Of a stretch of DNA of 35,518 nucleotides, positions 7,743 through 16,355 are shown piece after piece. The DNA lies in IMG/VR virus record IMGVR_UViG_3300007735_000661, positions 1 to 35,518 of that record, one strand, 5' to 3'. This DNA is from a virus. Position numbers and translations under genes: made by a program. Position 1 is the stretch's first letter. Each line of letters starts with the position of its first letter. The notes beneath the pieces are model-generated. The model was not told the DNA's origin. It saw only the letters and a program-made list of their open reading frames with translations, and made no database searches.

Positions 7743-8236
7743 TGGTTCATTTAACTCGCATATATACAAAAACTGGGGATGATGGAAAAACTTCTACTGC
7801 TACTAATGAACGCATAGACAAAAGCAGTGATTTAATTGAGGCAATTGGAGCGGTAGATGAAGCAAACTCTGCTATAGGTATGGCAACTGAGTTTCATAAC
7901 GATATTATAGATAGAATACAAAATGATCTATTTGATCTAGGTGCAGAACTTTCTGGTGCACCAACAATCGTAATATCAGAAGCAAGAATTACTCATCTAG
8001 AAAATATCATTGATGACTATAACGAATATCTAGAACCACTTCACTCTTTTGTTCTACCTACTGGTGCTATCCATAATGCAAGAACAATTGTTAGAAGGGC
8101 AGAGCGTCAAGTCTGGAAAATAGAGGGTATAAATCCAAATATTGCAAAGTATCTAAACAGGCTTTCAGACTTATTGTTTGTAATGGCAAGATACCACAAT
8201 AAAGGTAATGAAAAGTTATGGGTTCCTAAAAATTAA
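7742..8236 (+). CDS. pduO: PduO-type cob(I)alamin adenosyltransferase
   Basis: 164 residues. It transfers the adenosyl group of ATP to cob(I)alamin, giving adenosylcobalamin, the cofactor of the reductase encoded two genes upstream. Family motifs in order: TKTGDDGKTS at 9-18 (ATP site), GAVDEANS at 36-43, FVLPTG at 103-108, ARTIVRRAER at 113-122, and YLNRLSDLLF at 137-146. F103 lines up with the Phe (F170 in human MMAB) that removes the lower axial ligand of cobalamin. R114, R118, R119 and E121 line up with the conserved Arg/Glu set. The loop between FVLPTG and the Arg motif is about 5 residues shorter than in human MMAB. The start overlaps the upstream stop (TAATG). It is the last gene of the operon; no terminator follows before the next promoter at 8245. 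Confidence 0.93.
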   Translation: MVHLTRIYTKTGDDGKTSTATNERIDKSSDLIEAIGAVDEANSAIGMATEFHNDIIDRIQNDLFDLGAELSGAPTIVISEARITHLENIIDDYNEYLEPLHSFVLPTGAIHNARTIVRRAERQVWKIEGINPNIAKYLNRLSDLLFVMARYHNKGNEKLWVPKN

Positions 8237-8244
8237 TTTCATCC

Positions 8245-8253
8245 TGCTATAAT
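8245..8253 (+). promoter_or_regulatory. Extended -10 promoter TGCTATAAT
   Basis: Lies 9 bases after the pduO stop and 17 bases before the ATG at 8271, with a TAGGAG site between. The upstream bases TTTCATCC resemble those before the site at 21190 (TTTCACCA). Confidence 0.65.
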
Positions 8254-8270
8254 AAGGTTATAGGAGAAAA

Positions 8271-11200
8271 ATGTCTAACCCATCAAATTTATATGCAGAA
8301 AAAATATACTCTGAGCACCCGCTAGTTTTATGGGCATTAGATGACACAGTTGATTATAAAAGTTTAATTTCTGAAGCCCAGCGCAATCTTGCAACTTTGT
8401 GGACACCAACAAATGCTACGCTTGCAGCATCTTTTGAAAATCTAAATGAACCATTTGCAGACAGTCATTTGTCAAGAATTAGGGTTAATGTTCCTGTATC
8501 AGAAACTCTTGAGGCATCAATTATTAGCCCCAATATACTTAATTTCAATACCCTTGCAGATCTTGGAACATTTACCATTGGATCATATTTTTATTCAAAC
8601 AGTTTATTTTTACAAACAGTATCAATAGGTTATGAATACACAGATCCATCAACATCAACTATAGTTCAAAATTTAAAAACTTTCACTAGCACACTTTATC
8701 AAAAATGGGGATTTATTTCTGAAACTTTTGAAATTCCAAATGTTTCTGCACAATTAAGACTTGTAATTAAAATTAAAGTTTTTGAGGGATCAGCAACTTC
8801 AGCAGATAATGAATTCTACATAAATGGTATTACTCTGGGGCAGTGGAATGAAGAATTTAATACATATTCTTTAAATGGAATAACAGAAACTACAGTACCA
8901 TCAAGCATAAGTATTTATGGCGGGTATGATGCAGTAGAAGCACAAGCATATGGAGTTGCAGAAGATTCTGGGTACTATATTACTGAAGGTGGTCTAAAAT
9001 GTAAAAATACAGGTATTCCTTTGGTTTACGGTGCAAGCGGAGTGACAAGATTAGAGCCAAACACTGATGCATCTTTAATACTTCCAGGCAAAGGATTTTT
9101 AAATAAAAAAGGGCAGTACAACGACTATACAATTGAGTTCTGGGCAAGAATAGCAGTAAATACATCTACACCATTTAAAATATTTGGACCAATAGCATCA
9201 GAAGATGGATTGTACGTTGAAGATGGATTCTTAACATTAGTTATTGGTGATCAATTTGCATCACATTTCGTTGGTGAGTGGTTTAGGCCAATGCTTATTC
9301 ATATTCGTTTAATTAGAGACTCTGCATCCTTATTAGTTAATGGTGAAGAAGTTTTATCATTATCTTTAGATACCGCAACGCTAACTCTTCCAGCAGAACT
9401 TGACAATAGCGGAGATAGTCAAGACTGGGTAGGATTCTATGCAAGCAATACGGTATATCCTTTTGAAATTGACTGTGTTGCTATATATTCTTATCAGGTT
9501 CCAGTTACAGTTGCAAAGCGTAGGTGGGTTTATGGCCAAGGAGTTGTTTCTGCAGAAGGAATAAACTCATCATATGGAGGAACAACTGCCTTTATAGATT
9601 ATCCATTTGCAGACTATACATCTAATTATAATTATCCAGATTTTGCTGGCTGGGATCAAGGAAGTTTTGACAACCTAGCAACTAGTCAAACAAGTTTAAG
9701 AACACCAGAATATGCCTTACCAGAAATATTTTTAGGAACAAAGACATTGCAAAATCTATATGATGACAATAAAACTGTACAAGATAACGAATCTGGCCCT
9801 ATTATCACCGATAAGTTTTTATCTTTTAGGCCTAACAATACATGGAACTCAGTTGAGTCGTATATTAATTTTTCAAGATTTAACTTATTATCAAGCGAAG
9901 TTGAGAGTTGTTACGGAGTCTTTAGTTCTCATAACCTAGCCTCAAATGAAATATTATTTAAAATATATAATCCACTAAACAACAATTACTTTACAATTCT
10001 TAAAGATGGAAATTTAATCAAATATTCTTTAACCTATAATGGAACTACGCAATTATTGTTTACTTCTAGCGCCATTACCGCCAATAGCCTTTTTGCAGTT
10101 GGATTTAATATAAAGACATTGTCTGAAAAATTTGGCAGCAACGTAAGTTCATTTTTTGGAAATCAAAGTTCATTAAAAATGTATGTGTGTGGAGATGACT
10201 CTGGAGACTACACTTTTACAGGAAGACTTTATTCTATTGGACTAAGTACAACTTTAAACTCTGCAAAAATAACAAATTACATTGACGCAAATGGCTTTAT
10301 TGAATTAGACAAGGGCCAGCAATTAATTGACCATACAGCCAGTTATACAATCCTTCCATCAGAAGCATATGAGAAATATTTCTTAGACATAGGAGTTGCA
10401 GGATATTGGCAAGACTATCTACCACTTTCTTACTTTGCCCAATTTGTAAAAAATAACAGTGGTCAAGAATTTTATGAAATAGATTTTTTACAATTTAACT
10501 TAGGATATCCAACAACAACCACACTACAGCAAGAATCTGGAACATCTTCTTCTTATTACAATACAGAAGGTGCACAGATAAAAAGTTATGTAACATTTCA
10601 ATATGTTGCAGATGGTGCAAACATTCCGACCTCCTTTGCTAATGAGGAGCCACCAGATGAATATAAAGTGCTTGATTTAAATAATTACCAAGACTGGCAG
10701 ACAACAAGATTTGAAATTTTAAATAACACATTGATCTACCCAATCAAAACCATAGACTTTAACAAAATTGCAATTGTATATAGTCTTGAATTTAATAGTC
10801 GTGGAATTTTAACTAAGCCAATTTTATTAAACAAGTTACAGTTGGCTTCTCAAGCATTTAACGATAATTCTTTTAATCCAGTAGGAACAAGGTTTGGAGT
10901 AGACCTATTCCCATATAAAAAGAATGGCATTTATTTTGACTACAAGTCTAAGAATCCATTTAGTATATATAAAGAAAGCACTCCGTACTTATATCTGACA
11001 AAAACATCTGGAATTGAAGTGCGTGGTGAAATAAATATTCTAGAAAATCGTGGATTAAATCTTCCAATTAATAAAGAATTGGCAACAGACTATAAAGTAA
11101 GCGCTATGCAATTATGGCTAAGATATGATCAAGACACGTTTCCAGCAACAGCAACAGAGATTTTTGAAATTAACCATAAGAGTGGAACCCTAAAGTTTTA

Positions 11201-11735
11201 CTTACAGGCAAACAGCGCCGATCTAGATAGAGGTAGAATATTTGTTTTAAATCAAAACGGTGTTCCCTATAATGGTGTTGGATTTTATTTAAATGGTAGT
11301 TTGGTGAGAGAGCCAGTACTATCTCTTAAAGAGTGGTCCTCAATAGGCGTAGCATTTTTAACATCTCTTATATATAACTCATATCTTGGAAGCATAAATC
11401 TCACGGGTCCAATATTATTTAATAACATTGCATATTATCAGGCAAACAGCCTACAAGAGGTTGAAAGCAGAACGTTTAGACCTTGGTTCCAAGTACTAAC
11501 AGACGGTATCACGACAAATGATTGGCAGTTCTGGTTTAATAACTTTACTTGGGACGGAATGTTAGTAATAGGATCATCAGAGTTCTATGGTATTAACCCT
11601 TCAGATATTTATAAAACATATATAGGCACAAATAAGATAATTGTTGATGATGGAGAAGGACTGGTATATCAGCCTGAAAAATTAAATGTATATGCAGATA
11701 TAGAATGGTCAACTAACGTCTCCACACCAGTATAG
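8271..11735 (+). CDS. Large LamG/concanavalin-like virion surface protein
   Basis: 1154 residues, with no signal peptide, so probably virion-bound rather than secreted. The N-terminus (SNPSNLYAEKIYSEHPLVLWALDD) is a start seen on LamG-like proteins of other tailed phages. Residues ~275-420 form a clear LamG-like unit (YTIEFWARI, HIRLIRDSASLLVNGEEV, WVGFYASNT). Residues ~525-660 and ~940-1060 (MQLWLRYDQD, YLNGSLVREP) look like two more concanavalin-type units, so three in all. Such folds bind glycans, which suggests adsorption or head/tail decoration. It has its own promoter and a TAGGAG site. It is placed between the B12 operon and the head genes, away from the other tail-tip genes. Exact virion location is unknown. 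Confidence 0.7.
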   Translation: MSNPSNLYAEKIYSEHPLVLWALDDTVDYKSLISEAQRNLATLWTPTNATLAASFENLNEPFADSHLSRIRVNVPVSETLEASIISPNILNFNTLADLGTFTIGSYFYSNSLFLQTVSIGYEYTDPSTSTIVQNLKTFTSTLYQKWGFISETFEIPNVSAQLRLVIKIKVFEGSATSADNEFYINGITLGQWNEEFNTYSLNGITETTVPSSISIYGGYDAVEAQAYGVAEDSGYYITEGGLKCKNTGIPLVYGASGVTRLEPNTDASLILPGKGFLNKKGQYNDYTIEFWARIAVNTSTPFKIFGPIASEDGLYVEDGFLTLVIGDQFASHFVGEWFRPMLIHIRLIRDSASLLVNGEEVLSLSLDTATLTLPAELDNSGDSQDWVGFYASNTVYPFEIDCVAIYSYQVPVTVAKRRWVYGQGVVSAEGINSSYGGTTAFIDYPFADYTSNYNYPDFAGWDQGSFDNLATSQTSLRTPEYALPEIFLGTKTLQNLYDDNKTVQDNESGPIITDKFLSFRPNNTWNSVESYINFSRFNLLSSEVESCYGVFSSHNLASNEILFKIYNPLNNNYFTILKDGNLIKYSLTYNGTTQLLFTSSAITANSLFAVGFNIKTLSEKFGSNVSSFFGNQSSLKMYVCGDDSGDYTFTGRLYSIGLSTTLNSAKITNYIDANGFIELDKGQQLIDHTASYTILPSEAYEKYFLDIGVAGYWQDYLPLSYFAQFVKNNSGQEFYEIDFLQFNLGYPTTTTLQQESGTSSSYYNTEGAQIKSYVTFQYVADGANIPTSFANEEPPDEYKVLDLNNYQDWQTTRFEILNNTLIYPIKTIDFNKIAIVYSLEFNSRGILTKPILLNKLQLASQAFNDNSFNPVGTRFGVDLFPYKKNGIYFDYKSKNPFSIYKESTPYLYLTKTSGIEVRGEINILENRGLNLPINKELATDYKVSAMQLWLRYDQDTFPATATEIFEINHKSGTLKFYLQANSADLDRGRIFVLNQNGVPYNGVGFYLNGSLVREPVLSLKEWSSIGVAFLTSLIYNSYLGSINLTGPILFNNIAYYQANSLQEVESRTFRPWFQVLTDGITTNDWQFWFNNFTWDGMLVIGSSEFYGINPSDIYKTYIGTNKIIVDDGEGLVYQPEKLNVYADIEWSTNVSTPV

Positions 11736-11737
11736 TC

Positions 11738-11746
11738 TGATATACT
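11738..11746 (+). promoter_or_regulatory. Extended -10 promoter TGATATACT
   Basis: Directly after the stop codon at 11735. The hexamer ends 7 bases before the ATG at 11754, so transcription would start at or next to that codon. This is the geometry of a leaderless mRNA. Confidence 0.55.
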
Positions 11747-11753
11747 TATGGTT

Positions 11754-12149
11754 ATGGAATCCTTAATTAATCCAAAAACTGGTAAACCTTATGTTAAAAA
11801 TGTACGTCGTCAGGTAATAGATAAGCACTATGACTGGGGTCTTTACGTATATAAGAAATCTAATGGTAAATGGTTTACAGACGACGAAGGCTCAGTTTTA
11901 AATATTCCATCCGACCGTGGAGATCTTACAAAAATTGCAGAATTAAAAAAAGTTGCAATGCACAATGGAGATGATGGACTTGGCCAAGCGGTATTTGTGG
12001 CAGGTTTAACTCAGGTTAGTGAAGAAGAATATTCCGAACAAAAAGCAAGATTAAAAGAAGGATTGATTCCTTCAATGAATGACTTAGGTGCTTGGCATGC
12101 AGCACAGCAGACATTAGAAAAACATGGAAGAGGAGCAATGGATGAGTGA
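11754..12149 (+). CDS. Unknown protein preceding the portal gene
   Basis: 131 residues from the ATG at 11754. An in-frame ATG at 11748 would give 133, but it is only 1 base after the -10 element and would lie upstream of the predicted transcript start. No ribosome-binding site precedes either. The sequence is soluble and charged, with NPKTGKPYVKNVRRQ near the start, YDWGLYVYKK, and a helical tail (WHAAQQTLEKHGRG). It is not recognised. The gene overlaps the portal gene by 8 bases and supplies the portal's ribosome-binding site, so it belongs to the head or packaging module. A small packaging-related protein is possible but not shown. Confidence 0.7.
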   Translation: MESLINPKTGKPYVKNVRRQVIDKHYDWGLYVYKKSNGKWFTDDEGSVLNIPSDRGDLTKIAELKKVAMHNGDDGLGQAVFVAGLTQVSEEEYSEQKARLKEGLIPSMNDLGAWHAAQQTLEKHGRGAMDE

Positions 12150-13746
12150 AGAACAGTATATCCGTGCAAGTCTTAATACAGAAGAAAAAGAAGACAATAT
12201 TTTTAAATCACACGATCCATTCAATAGAAGTTGGGATGTTTTAAAAGATTACGTTGGGCTTGATCAAAACTTTCGTCGTAGAACAACACGCAATTTAACA
12301 AAATATGCAGCACCAGAATTTAACGCTGCCTATTTAGATGCAGCAAATGCAACACCATCTGGAGTAGATGCGGGATCAAAACAAATCAATCCTGGCACGG
12401 TATACAGAAATGGTTACGGACTATTTGACGTAATAACTCCTCCATATAACATGTATGAGTTAGCAAACTTCTATGACACATCATTTGCCAATCATGCTGC
12501 TATTGATGCTAAGGTAGAAAACGTTGTAGGTTTAGGATATCGTTTTGATATTTCAGATAGAACGTTATTAAGGTTTGAAATGAACGAAGATGCAAGTGCG
12601 GTAGACCGTGCTCGTAATCGTATTGAAAGAGCCAAGATCCAATTACGCGACTGGCTAGAAAATTTAAATGATGATGATAGTTTTACAAAAACAATGGAAA
12701 AGGTTTACACAGACCTTCAGGCAACAGGTAATGGTTTTATTGAAGTAGGTAGAACAACTGCTGGAGAGATTGGTTATGTTGGACATATTCCAGCAACAAC
12801 TGTTCGTATAAGACGCCTGCGTGATGGGTTTGTGCAGATTATTGGTCAAAAAGTGGTTTACTTTAGAAACTTTGGGGCAAAGAATGCAAACCCTATGGGT
12901 ACAGATCCACGTCCTAACGAAATTATTCATCTAAAAGAATACTCACCTTTAAACACATTCTATGGTATTCCAGATATTATTGCAGCAATGCCATCTCTTA
13001 TCGGAGATCAACTTGCATCTCAGTATAATATTGACTACTTTGAAAACAAGGCTGTTCCAAGATATGTTGTAACCCTAAAGGGCGCAAAACTTTCAGGTGA
13101 TGCTGAAGATAAAATGTTTAGATTTTTACAGACTGGACTTAAGGCTCAATCACACAGAACTCTATACATTCCGCTTCCTGGAGACACAGAAGGCAACAAG
13201 GTTGAGTTTAAGATGGAGCCAATTGAAAACGGTATCCAAGATGGTTCATTCAAAGAATATCGTAAGCAAAACCGTGACGACATTCTGATTGCACATCAAG
13301 TTCCTATTTCAAAACTAGGTGGTGCAGATTCTGCAGGTATTGCAGCAGCACTTTCTCAAGATCGCACATTTAAAGAGCAGGTATCTCGTCCAGCACAAAG
13401 ACATTTAGAGAAGGTTGTAAACAAGATTATCAGAGAAAAGACAGACATTCTTGAACTTAAGTTTAATGAACTAACTCTAACTGATGAAATTGCACAATCT
13501 CAAATTCTTGAAAGATATGTAAAGACTCAGGTCATGACTCCAAATGAGGCTCGTGAAGCGTTAGACTTGCCACTAAGGGTAGATGGAGATCAGCCTTTTG
13601 TTATGTCTCCAAGACAAGCAACTGATGCTAGAGCAAATTTAGCAGGGGATCGTCAGAGAGATTCAGAAAGAACAAATAACAATTCTGATTCACCAACTAC
13701 AATATCTGGACGCAATGCACAGGGTGAAGGTAGATCGTCTCAATAG
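12142..13746 (+). CDS. Phage portal protein
   Basis: 534 residues. It forms the dodecameric ring at the capsid vertex through which DNA enters and leaves. PBSX/HK97-type features: the N-terminal wing, a conserved core (DDSFTKTMEKVYTDLQATGNGFIEV), IIHLKEYSP followed by YGIPDI, the long pore-helix region (QLASQYNIDYFENKAVPRYV), and the LIAHQVPISKLG segment. The C-terminal ~45 residues are polar and likely disordered. The start is set at 12142, not at the in-frame ATG 18 bases earlier, because AAGAGGAGC lies the right distance before 12142. It overlaps the previous stop by 8 bases. It is followed by a 40-base gap with a promoter. Confidence 0.9.
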   Translation: MSEEQYIRASLNTEEKEDNIFKSHDPFNRSWDVLKDYVGLDQNFRRRTTRNLTKYAAPEFNAAYLDAANATPSGVDAGSKQINPGTVYRNGYGLFDVITPPYNMYELANFYDTSFANHAAIDAKVENVVGLGYRFDISDRTLLRFEMNEDASAVDRARNRIERAKIQLRDWLENLNDDDSFTKTMEKVYTDLQATGNGFIEVGRTTAGEIGYVGHIPATTVRIRRLRDGFVQIIGQKVVYFRNFGAKNANPMGTDPRPNEIIHLKEYSPLNTFYGIPDIIAAMPSLIGDQLASQYNIDYFENKAVPRYVVTLKGAKLSGDAEDKMFRFLQTGLKAQSHRTLYIPLPGDTEGNKVEFKMEPIENGIQDGSFKEYRKQNRDDILIAHQVPISKLGGADSAGIAAALSQDRTFKEQVSRPAQRHLEKVVNKIIREKTDILELKFNELTLTDEIAQSQILERYVKTQVMTPNEAREALDLPLRVDGDQPFVMSPRQATDARANLAGDRQRDSERTNNNSDSPTTISGRNAQGEGRSSQ

Positions 13747-13768
13747 TTGAGAAACTTCTTTAAAGCGG

Positions 13769-13777
13769 TGCTATAAT
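13769..13777 (+). promoter_or_regulatory. Extended -10 promoter TGCTATAAT (near-leaderless)
   Basis: In the 40-base gap between portal and protease genes. The hexamer ends 9 bases before the ATG at 13787, and no ribosome-binding site fits in between. The hexamer is part of the 10-base palindrome TATAATTATA (13772-13781). Confidence 0.6.
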
Positions 13778-13786
13778 TATAACGTT

Positions 13787-15118
13787 ATGTTAACAAATAA
13801 GGCTCATTGGGAAACTAAAGGTGACAATGTTCGCCTTTCAATGCCCATCGGAAAGATAGACGTTGAACGCCGTATGGTGTCTGGTTTTGCAACCCTTGAC
13901 AACGTTGATCGTCAAAATGACATTGTAACAACAGAATCTAGTATAACTGCTTTTAAAAATTTCCGTGGTAATCTTCGTGAAATGCATCAACCAAGTGCTG
14001 TTGGCAAAATTGTTTCTTTTAAAGAAGACAAGTATTTTGATCCAAGTACTAAAAAGTTTTATAGCGGAGTTTATGTTTCTGCTTATGTTTCAAAAGGTGC
14101 ACAGAATGCATGGGAAAAAGTTTTAGACGGAACCTATACTGGTTTTTCAATAGGTGGAAACATCAAAGAGTGGGATGACGCTTACGATGAGAAAATAGAT
14201 AAAACAATTCGTGTAATTAAAACTTATGAATTATCAGAACTTTCTCTTGTAGATAATCCAGCAAATCAATTTGCTAATATTGTTTCTATTGAAAAAATTA
14301 ATGGTCAAAATGTAGTTGATGGCTATTTATCAAAAACAGAAATTGAAAATGTATTTTGGGATTCAGAAAACGGTATTGTTATGGTATCTGATTCTGACTC
14401 TGCAACAAGTCCAGTAAATGGTAATGTAATGCAGAATATTGGCTTTATAGAAAAAAATGATAAAGATACTGAAAAACTAATAAAATTCTTAGTTGATAGT
14501 GCTAAAGGCATTAATACAATTAAGATTACTAAGGAGGTAAATCCAATGACAGAATCAACAGAAGCAGTTCTAGAAACTGTAGTTGAAAATGCAGAGGTTG
14601 CTCCAGAGGCACAAGCAGCAGAGGTAGTGGCAGAAGCAACAGCAATTGTTGCAGATGTAGCAGAAACCCCTGCAGTCGCTGAAGAGGTACCAGCAGTTGA
14701 AGAAACTGCTATTGCTAAATCAGATGACGCTAGTGCAGAATCTTCTGTTGCAAAAGCAGCAGTTGAAGTAGAGAACGCAGTGGAAAAATCCGCTACAGAA
14801 GTTAAAGAAGAAGTTGCTAAGGCAGTTTCAGAAATTAATAATTCTCTTACTAATGCCTTTGGCGATCTTGCTGCAACAATCAAATCTCTTAACGAGAAGG
14901 TAACAGCAGTAACAAAATCTCTTGAAACGGTAACATCTGATGTTAACGGAATTAAGAGCAACTTTAACGAGTTTGGCAAGCGAGTAGATCTTGTAGAACA
15001 AGATACCGCTTTCCGCAAGTCTGGCGATCTAGGCGAGATCGTACAGGAATCACCACAAGTGATTCACAAATCCCTATGGGGCGGTCGTTTCCTCACAAAT
15101 GCCGACCTATTTAACTAA
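13787..15118 (+). CDS. XkdF-like prohead protease fused to a scaffold domain
   Basis: 443 residues. Residues ~15-170 are an XkdF-type prohead serine protease: DNVDRQNDIV near 38-47, MHQP with H67, GTYTGFSIGG with S121, and YELSELSLVDNPAN at 147-160. H67, S121 and an acidic residue in the last motif are the likely catalytic set. Residues ~254-443 are a scaffold: an Ala/Glu/Val-rich low-complexity part to ~350, a coiled-coil-prone part at ~350-405, and a basic/aromatic end (KSLWGGRFLTNADLFN) that could bind the capsid protein. The protease would cut the scaffold during head maturation. The start has no ribosome-binding site but a promoter 9 bases upstream. An internal start at 14546 gives the scaffold alone (see that entry). 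The capsid gene follows directly. Confidence 0.85.
   Translation: MLTNKAHWETKGDNVRLSMPIGKIDVERRMVSGFATLDNVDRQNDIVTTESSITAFKNFRGNLREMHQPSAVGKIVSFKEDKYFDPSTKKFYSGVYVSAYVSKGAQNAWEKVLDGTYTGFSIGGNIKEWDDAYDEKIDKTIRVIKTYELSELSLVDNPANQFANIVSIEKINGQNVVDGYLSKTEIENVFWDSENGIVMVSDSDSATSPVNGNVMQNIGFIEKNDKDTEKLIKFLVDSAKGINTIKITKEVNPMTESTEAVLETVVENAEVAPEAQAAEVVAEATAIVADVAETPAVAEEVPAVEETAIAKSDDASAESSVAKAAVEVENAVEKSATEVKEEVAKAVSEINNSLTNAFGDLAATIKSLNEKVTAVTKSLETVTSDVNGIKSNFNEFGKRVDLVEQDTAFRKSGDLGEIVQESPQVIHKSLWGGRFLTNADLFN
14531..14538 (+). promoter_or_regulatory. Strong internal ribosome-binding site AAGGAGGT
   Basis: An eight-base match to the anti-SD sequence, 7 bases before an in-frame ATG at 14546, inside the protease-scaffold gene. 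It is stronger than the site of almost any other gene here, and the full-length start at 13787 has none. Confidence 0.8.
14546..15118 (+). CDS. Nested scaffold protein (internal in-frame start)
   Basis: 190 residues in the same frame as the protease gene (offset 759 bases, 253 codons), starting MTESTEAVLE. It covers exactly the Ala/Glu-rich, coiled-coil and C-terminal parts without the protease. This is the layout of lambda C/Nu3: a few fused protease molecules plus many free scaffold molecules with the same capsid-binding tail. The strong AAGGAGGT site supports high expression. Whether the internal product is made is inferred. Confidence 0.75.
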   Translation: MTESTEAVLETVVENAEVAPEAQAAEVVAEATAIVADVAETPAVAEEVPAVEETAIAKSDDASAESSVAKAAVEVENAVEKSATEVKEEVAKAVSEINNSLTNAFGDLAATIKSLNEKVTAVTKSLETVTSDVNGIKSNFNEFGKRVDLVEQDTAFRKSGDLGEIVQESPQVIHKSLWGGRFLTNADLFN

Positions 15119-15147
15119 GGTAAAAAATCACTAGGAGGTGAAAAATA

Positions 15148-16293
15148 ATGTCGGAACAAAACACAAACATAGAAAAAAACTATCCAGGTTCAGGAGATGG
15201 CGCAGAGATTAACTCAGCGGGATCTTTAGTATCTGGTGGTGTTGGTGGTGCAACTGGTCTGAATGCTGCAGGAGGATCTGTAGGTTCACAACTTGGTAAC
15301 ACTGCTACTGCAGGATTCGGTGTAACAACTGGAGATAACGCAGTCAATCCAACTGGCAACGCAGGAGGTATTCTACGTCCTGAACAAGCACAACGTTTCA
15401 TTGATTACGTCTGGGATGCAACTGTCCTCGCTAAAGATGGCCGTCGTGTCACCATGAGAGCAAACACCATGGAAATTGAAAAAGTCAACGTCGGAGAGCG
15501 TGTAATTCGTGCAGCATCACAAGGCTCACCAAACTACACAAACACTGGCGCTAGATTTACAAAAGTTGAACTAACAACCAAAAAGATTCGTCTTGATTGG
15601 GAAGTAGCAACAGAAGCACTTGAAGACAATATTGAAGGCGGAGCATTGGAAGATCGTCTAGTACGATTAATGACCAACGCATTCGGTAACGATATTGAAG
15701 ATCTTGCTATTAACGGTGATGGAGCAACAGGAGATTTCTTGTCCATCATGTCTGGTTTCGTAAAGCAAACTCGTGGAACAGTAGGAAATGCTGCTCACGA
15801 TTATGCTGCAACAGTAGCAGACAACAACTTCACCACATCAGTAATGCAAGGCTTGCTATTAGCAATGCCTCGTAAGTACCGTGCACTTAAGAGCAATCTT
15901 AAGTTCTACGCAGGTACTGATGCTTTTGCTGGTATTGTTCGTAACAACGGTACATTAGCAGATGCTATCTCACAAGCGTTCTCTGATCGCACTGGTAGCA
16001 CACAGCAAAACCGTCAAGATTACATGGATGGTGCTGCACAGACATTTGGTAATGCACGAACAACTCGTGTACTAGGTGTAGATGTATTAGAAGTTCCTTA
16101 CTACCCAGCAGGTTATGTTGATTTAACATTCCCTTCTAACCGTGTATGGGGTTTCCAAAGAGACATCACTGTAAACCGTGAATACAAACCAAAGAAAGAC
16201 ACAATTGAATACACAGTATTCGTACGATTTGGTCTTGCTTGGGAAGAACTAGATGCAGTCGCTTATGTTGACTCAGATAGTGCTGATTCCTAA
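15148..16293 (+). CDS. HK97-fold major capsid protein
   Basis: 381 residues. The first ~75 residues are a Gly/Ala/Asn-rich arm (ending near GNAGGILRPEQ), possibly disordered or removed on maturation. The rest fits the HK97 fold: RFIDYVWDATVLAKDGR, a beta-rich E-loop region (KKIRLDWEVATEALEDN), a central helix (EDRLVRLMTNAFGNDIEDLAINGDG), LKFYAGTDAF, and a C-terminal A-domain strand set (VLGVDVLEVPYYPAGY, NREYKPKKDTIEYTVFVRFG). The ribosome-binding site AGGAGGTGA (15133-15141) is the longest in the window. Codon use is richer in C-ending codons than in the fibre genes, as expected for the most abundant virion protein. It follows the scaffold gene by 29 bases; a strong hairpin follows. Confidence 0.93.
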   Translation: MSEQNTNIEKNYPGSGDGAEINSAGSLVSGGVGGATGLNAAGGSVGSQLGNTATAGFGVTTGDNAVNPTGNAGGILRPEQAQRFIDYVWDATVLAKDGRRVTMRANTMEIEKVNVGERVIRAASQGSPNYTNTGARFTKVELTTKKIRLDWEVATEALEDNIEGGALEDRLVRLMTNAFGNDIEDLAINGDGATGDFLSIMSGFVKQTRGTVGNAAHDYAATVADNNFTTSVMQGLLLAMPRKYRALKSNLKFYAGTDAFAGIVRNNGTLADAISQAFSDRTGSTQQNRQDYMDGAAQTFGNARTTRVLGVDVLEVPYYPAGYVDLTFPSNRVWGFQRDITVNREYKPKKDTIEYTVFVRFGLAWEELDAVAYVDSDSADS

Positions 16294-16311
16294 AATATAG
16301 TCATCACGTAC

Positions 16312-16343
16312 TAGGGAGGGCGGCGTAAAAACCGTCCTCCTTA
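16312..16343 (+). terminator. Strong hairpin after the capsid gene
   Basis: A 12-bp stem with two G-U pairs (TAGGGAGGGCGG with CCGTCCTCCTTA) and an 8-base loop, beginning 18 bases past the capsid stop. The T-run after it is poor (TTG), so it may be a partial terminator or a 3' end stabiliser of the capsid mRNA. It is much more GC-rich than its surroundings. Confidence 0.6.
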
Positions 16344-16355
16344 TTGTCATTCTGA

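Noticed and set aside
12124-12141. Earlier portal start at 12124
   Set aside because: The strong AAGAGGAGC site lies after this ATG and at the right distance before the ATG at 12142.
12664-12930. 88-aa cysteine-rich reverse-strand frame inside the portal gene
   Set aside because: It is the complement of conserved portal-core codons, with no signals of its own.
14323-15018. 231-aa reverse-strand frame opposite the scaffold
   Set aside because: It mirrors the Ala/Glu-rich codons of the scaffold (giving Ser/Ala/Thr-rich low-complexity sequence), has no start signals, and would be the only minus-strand gene.
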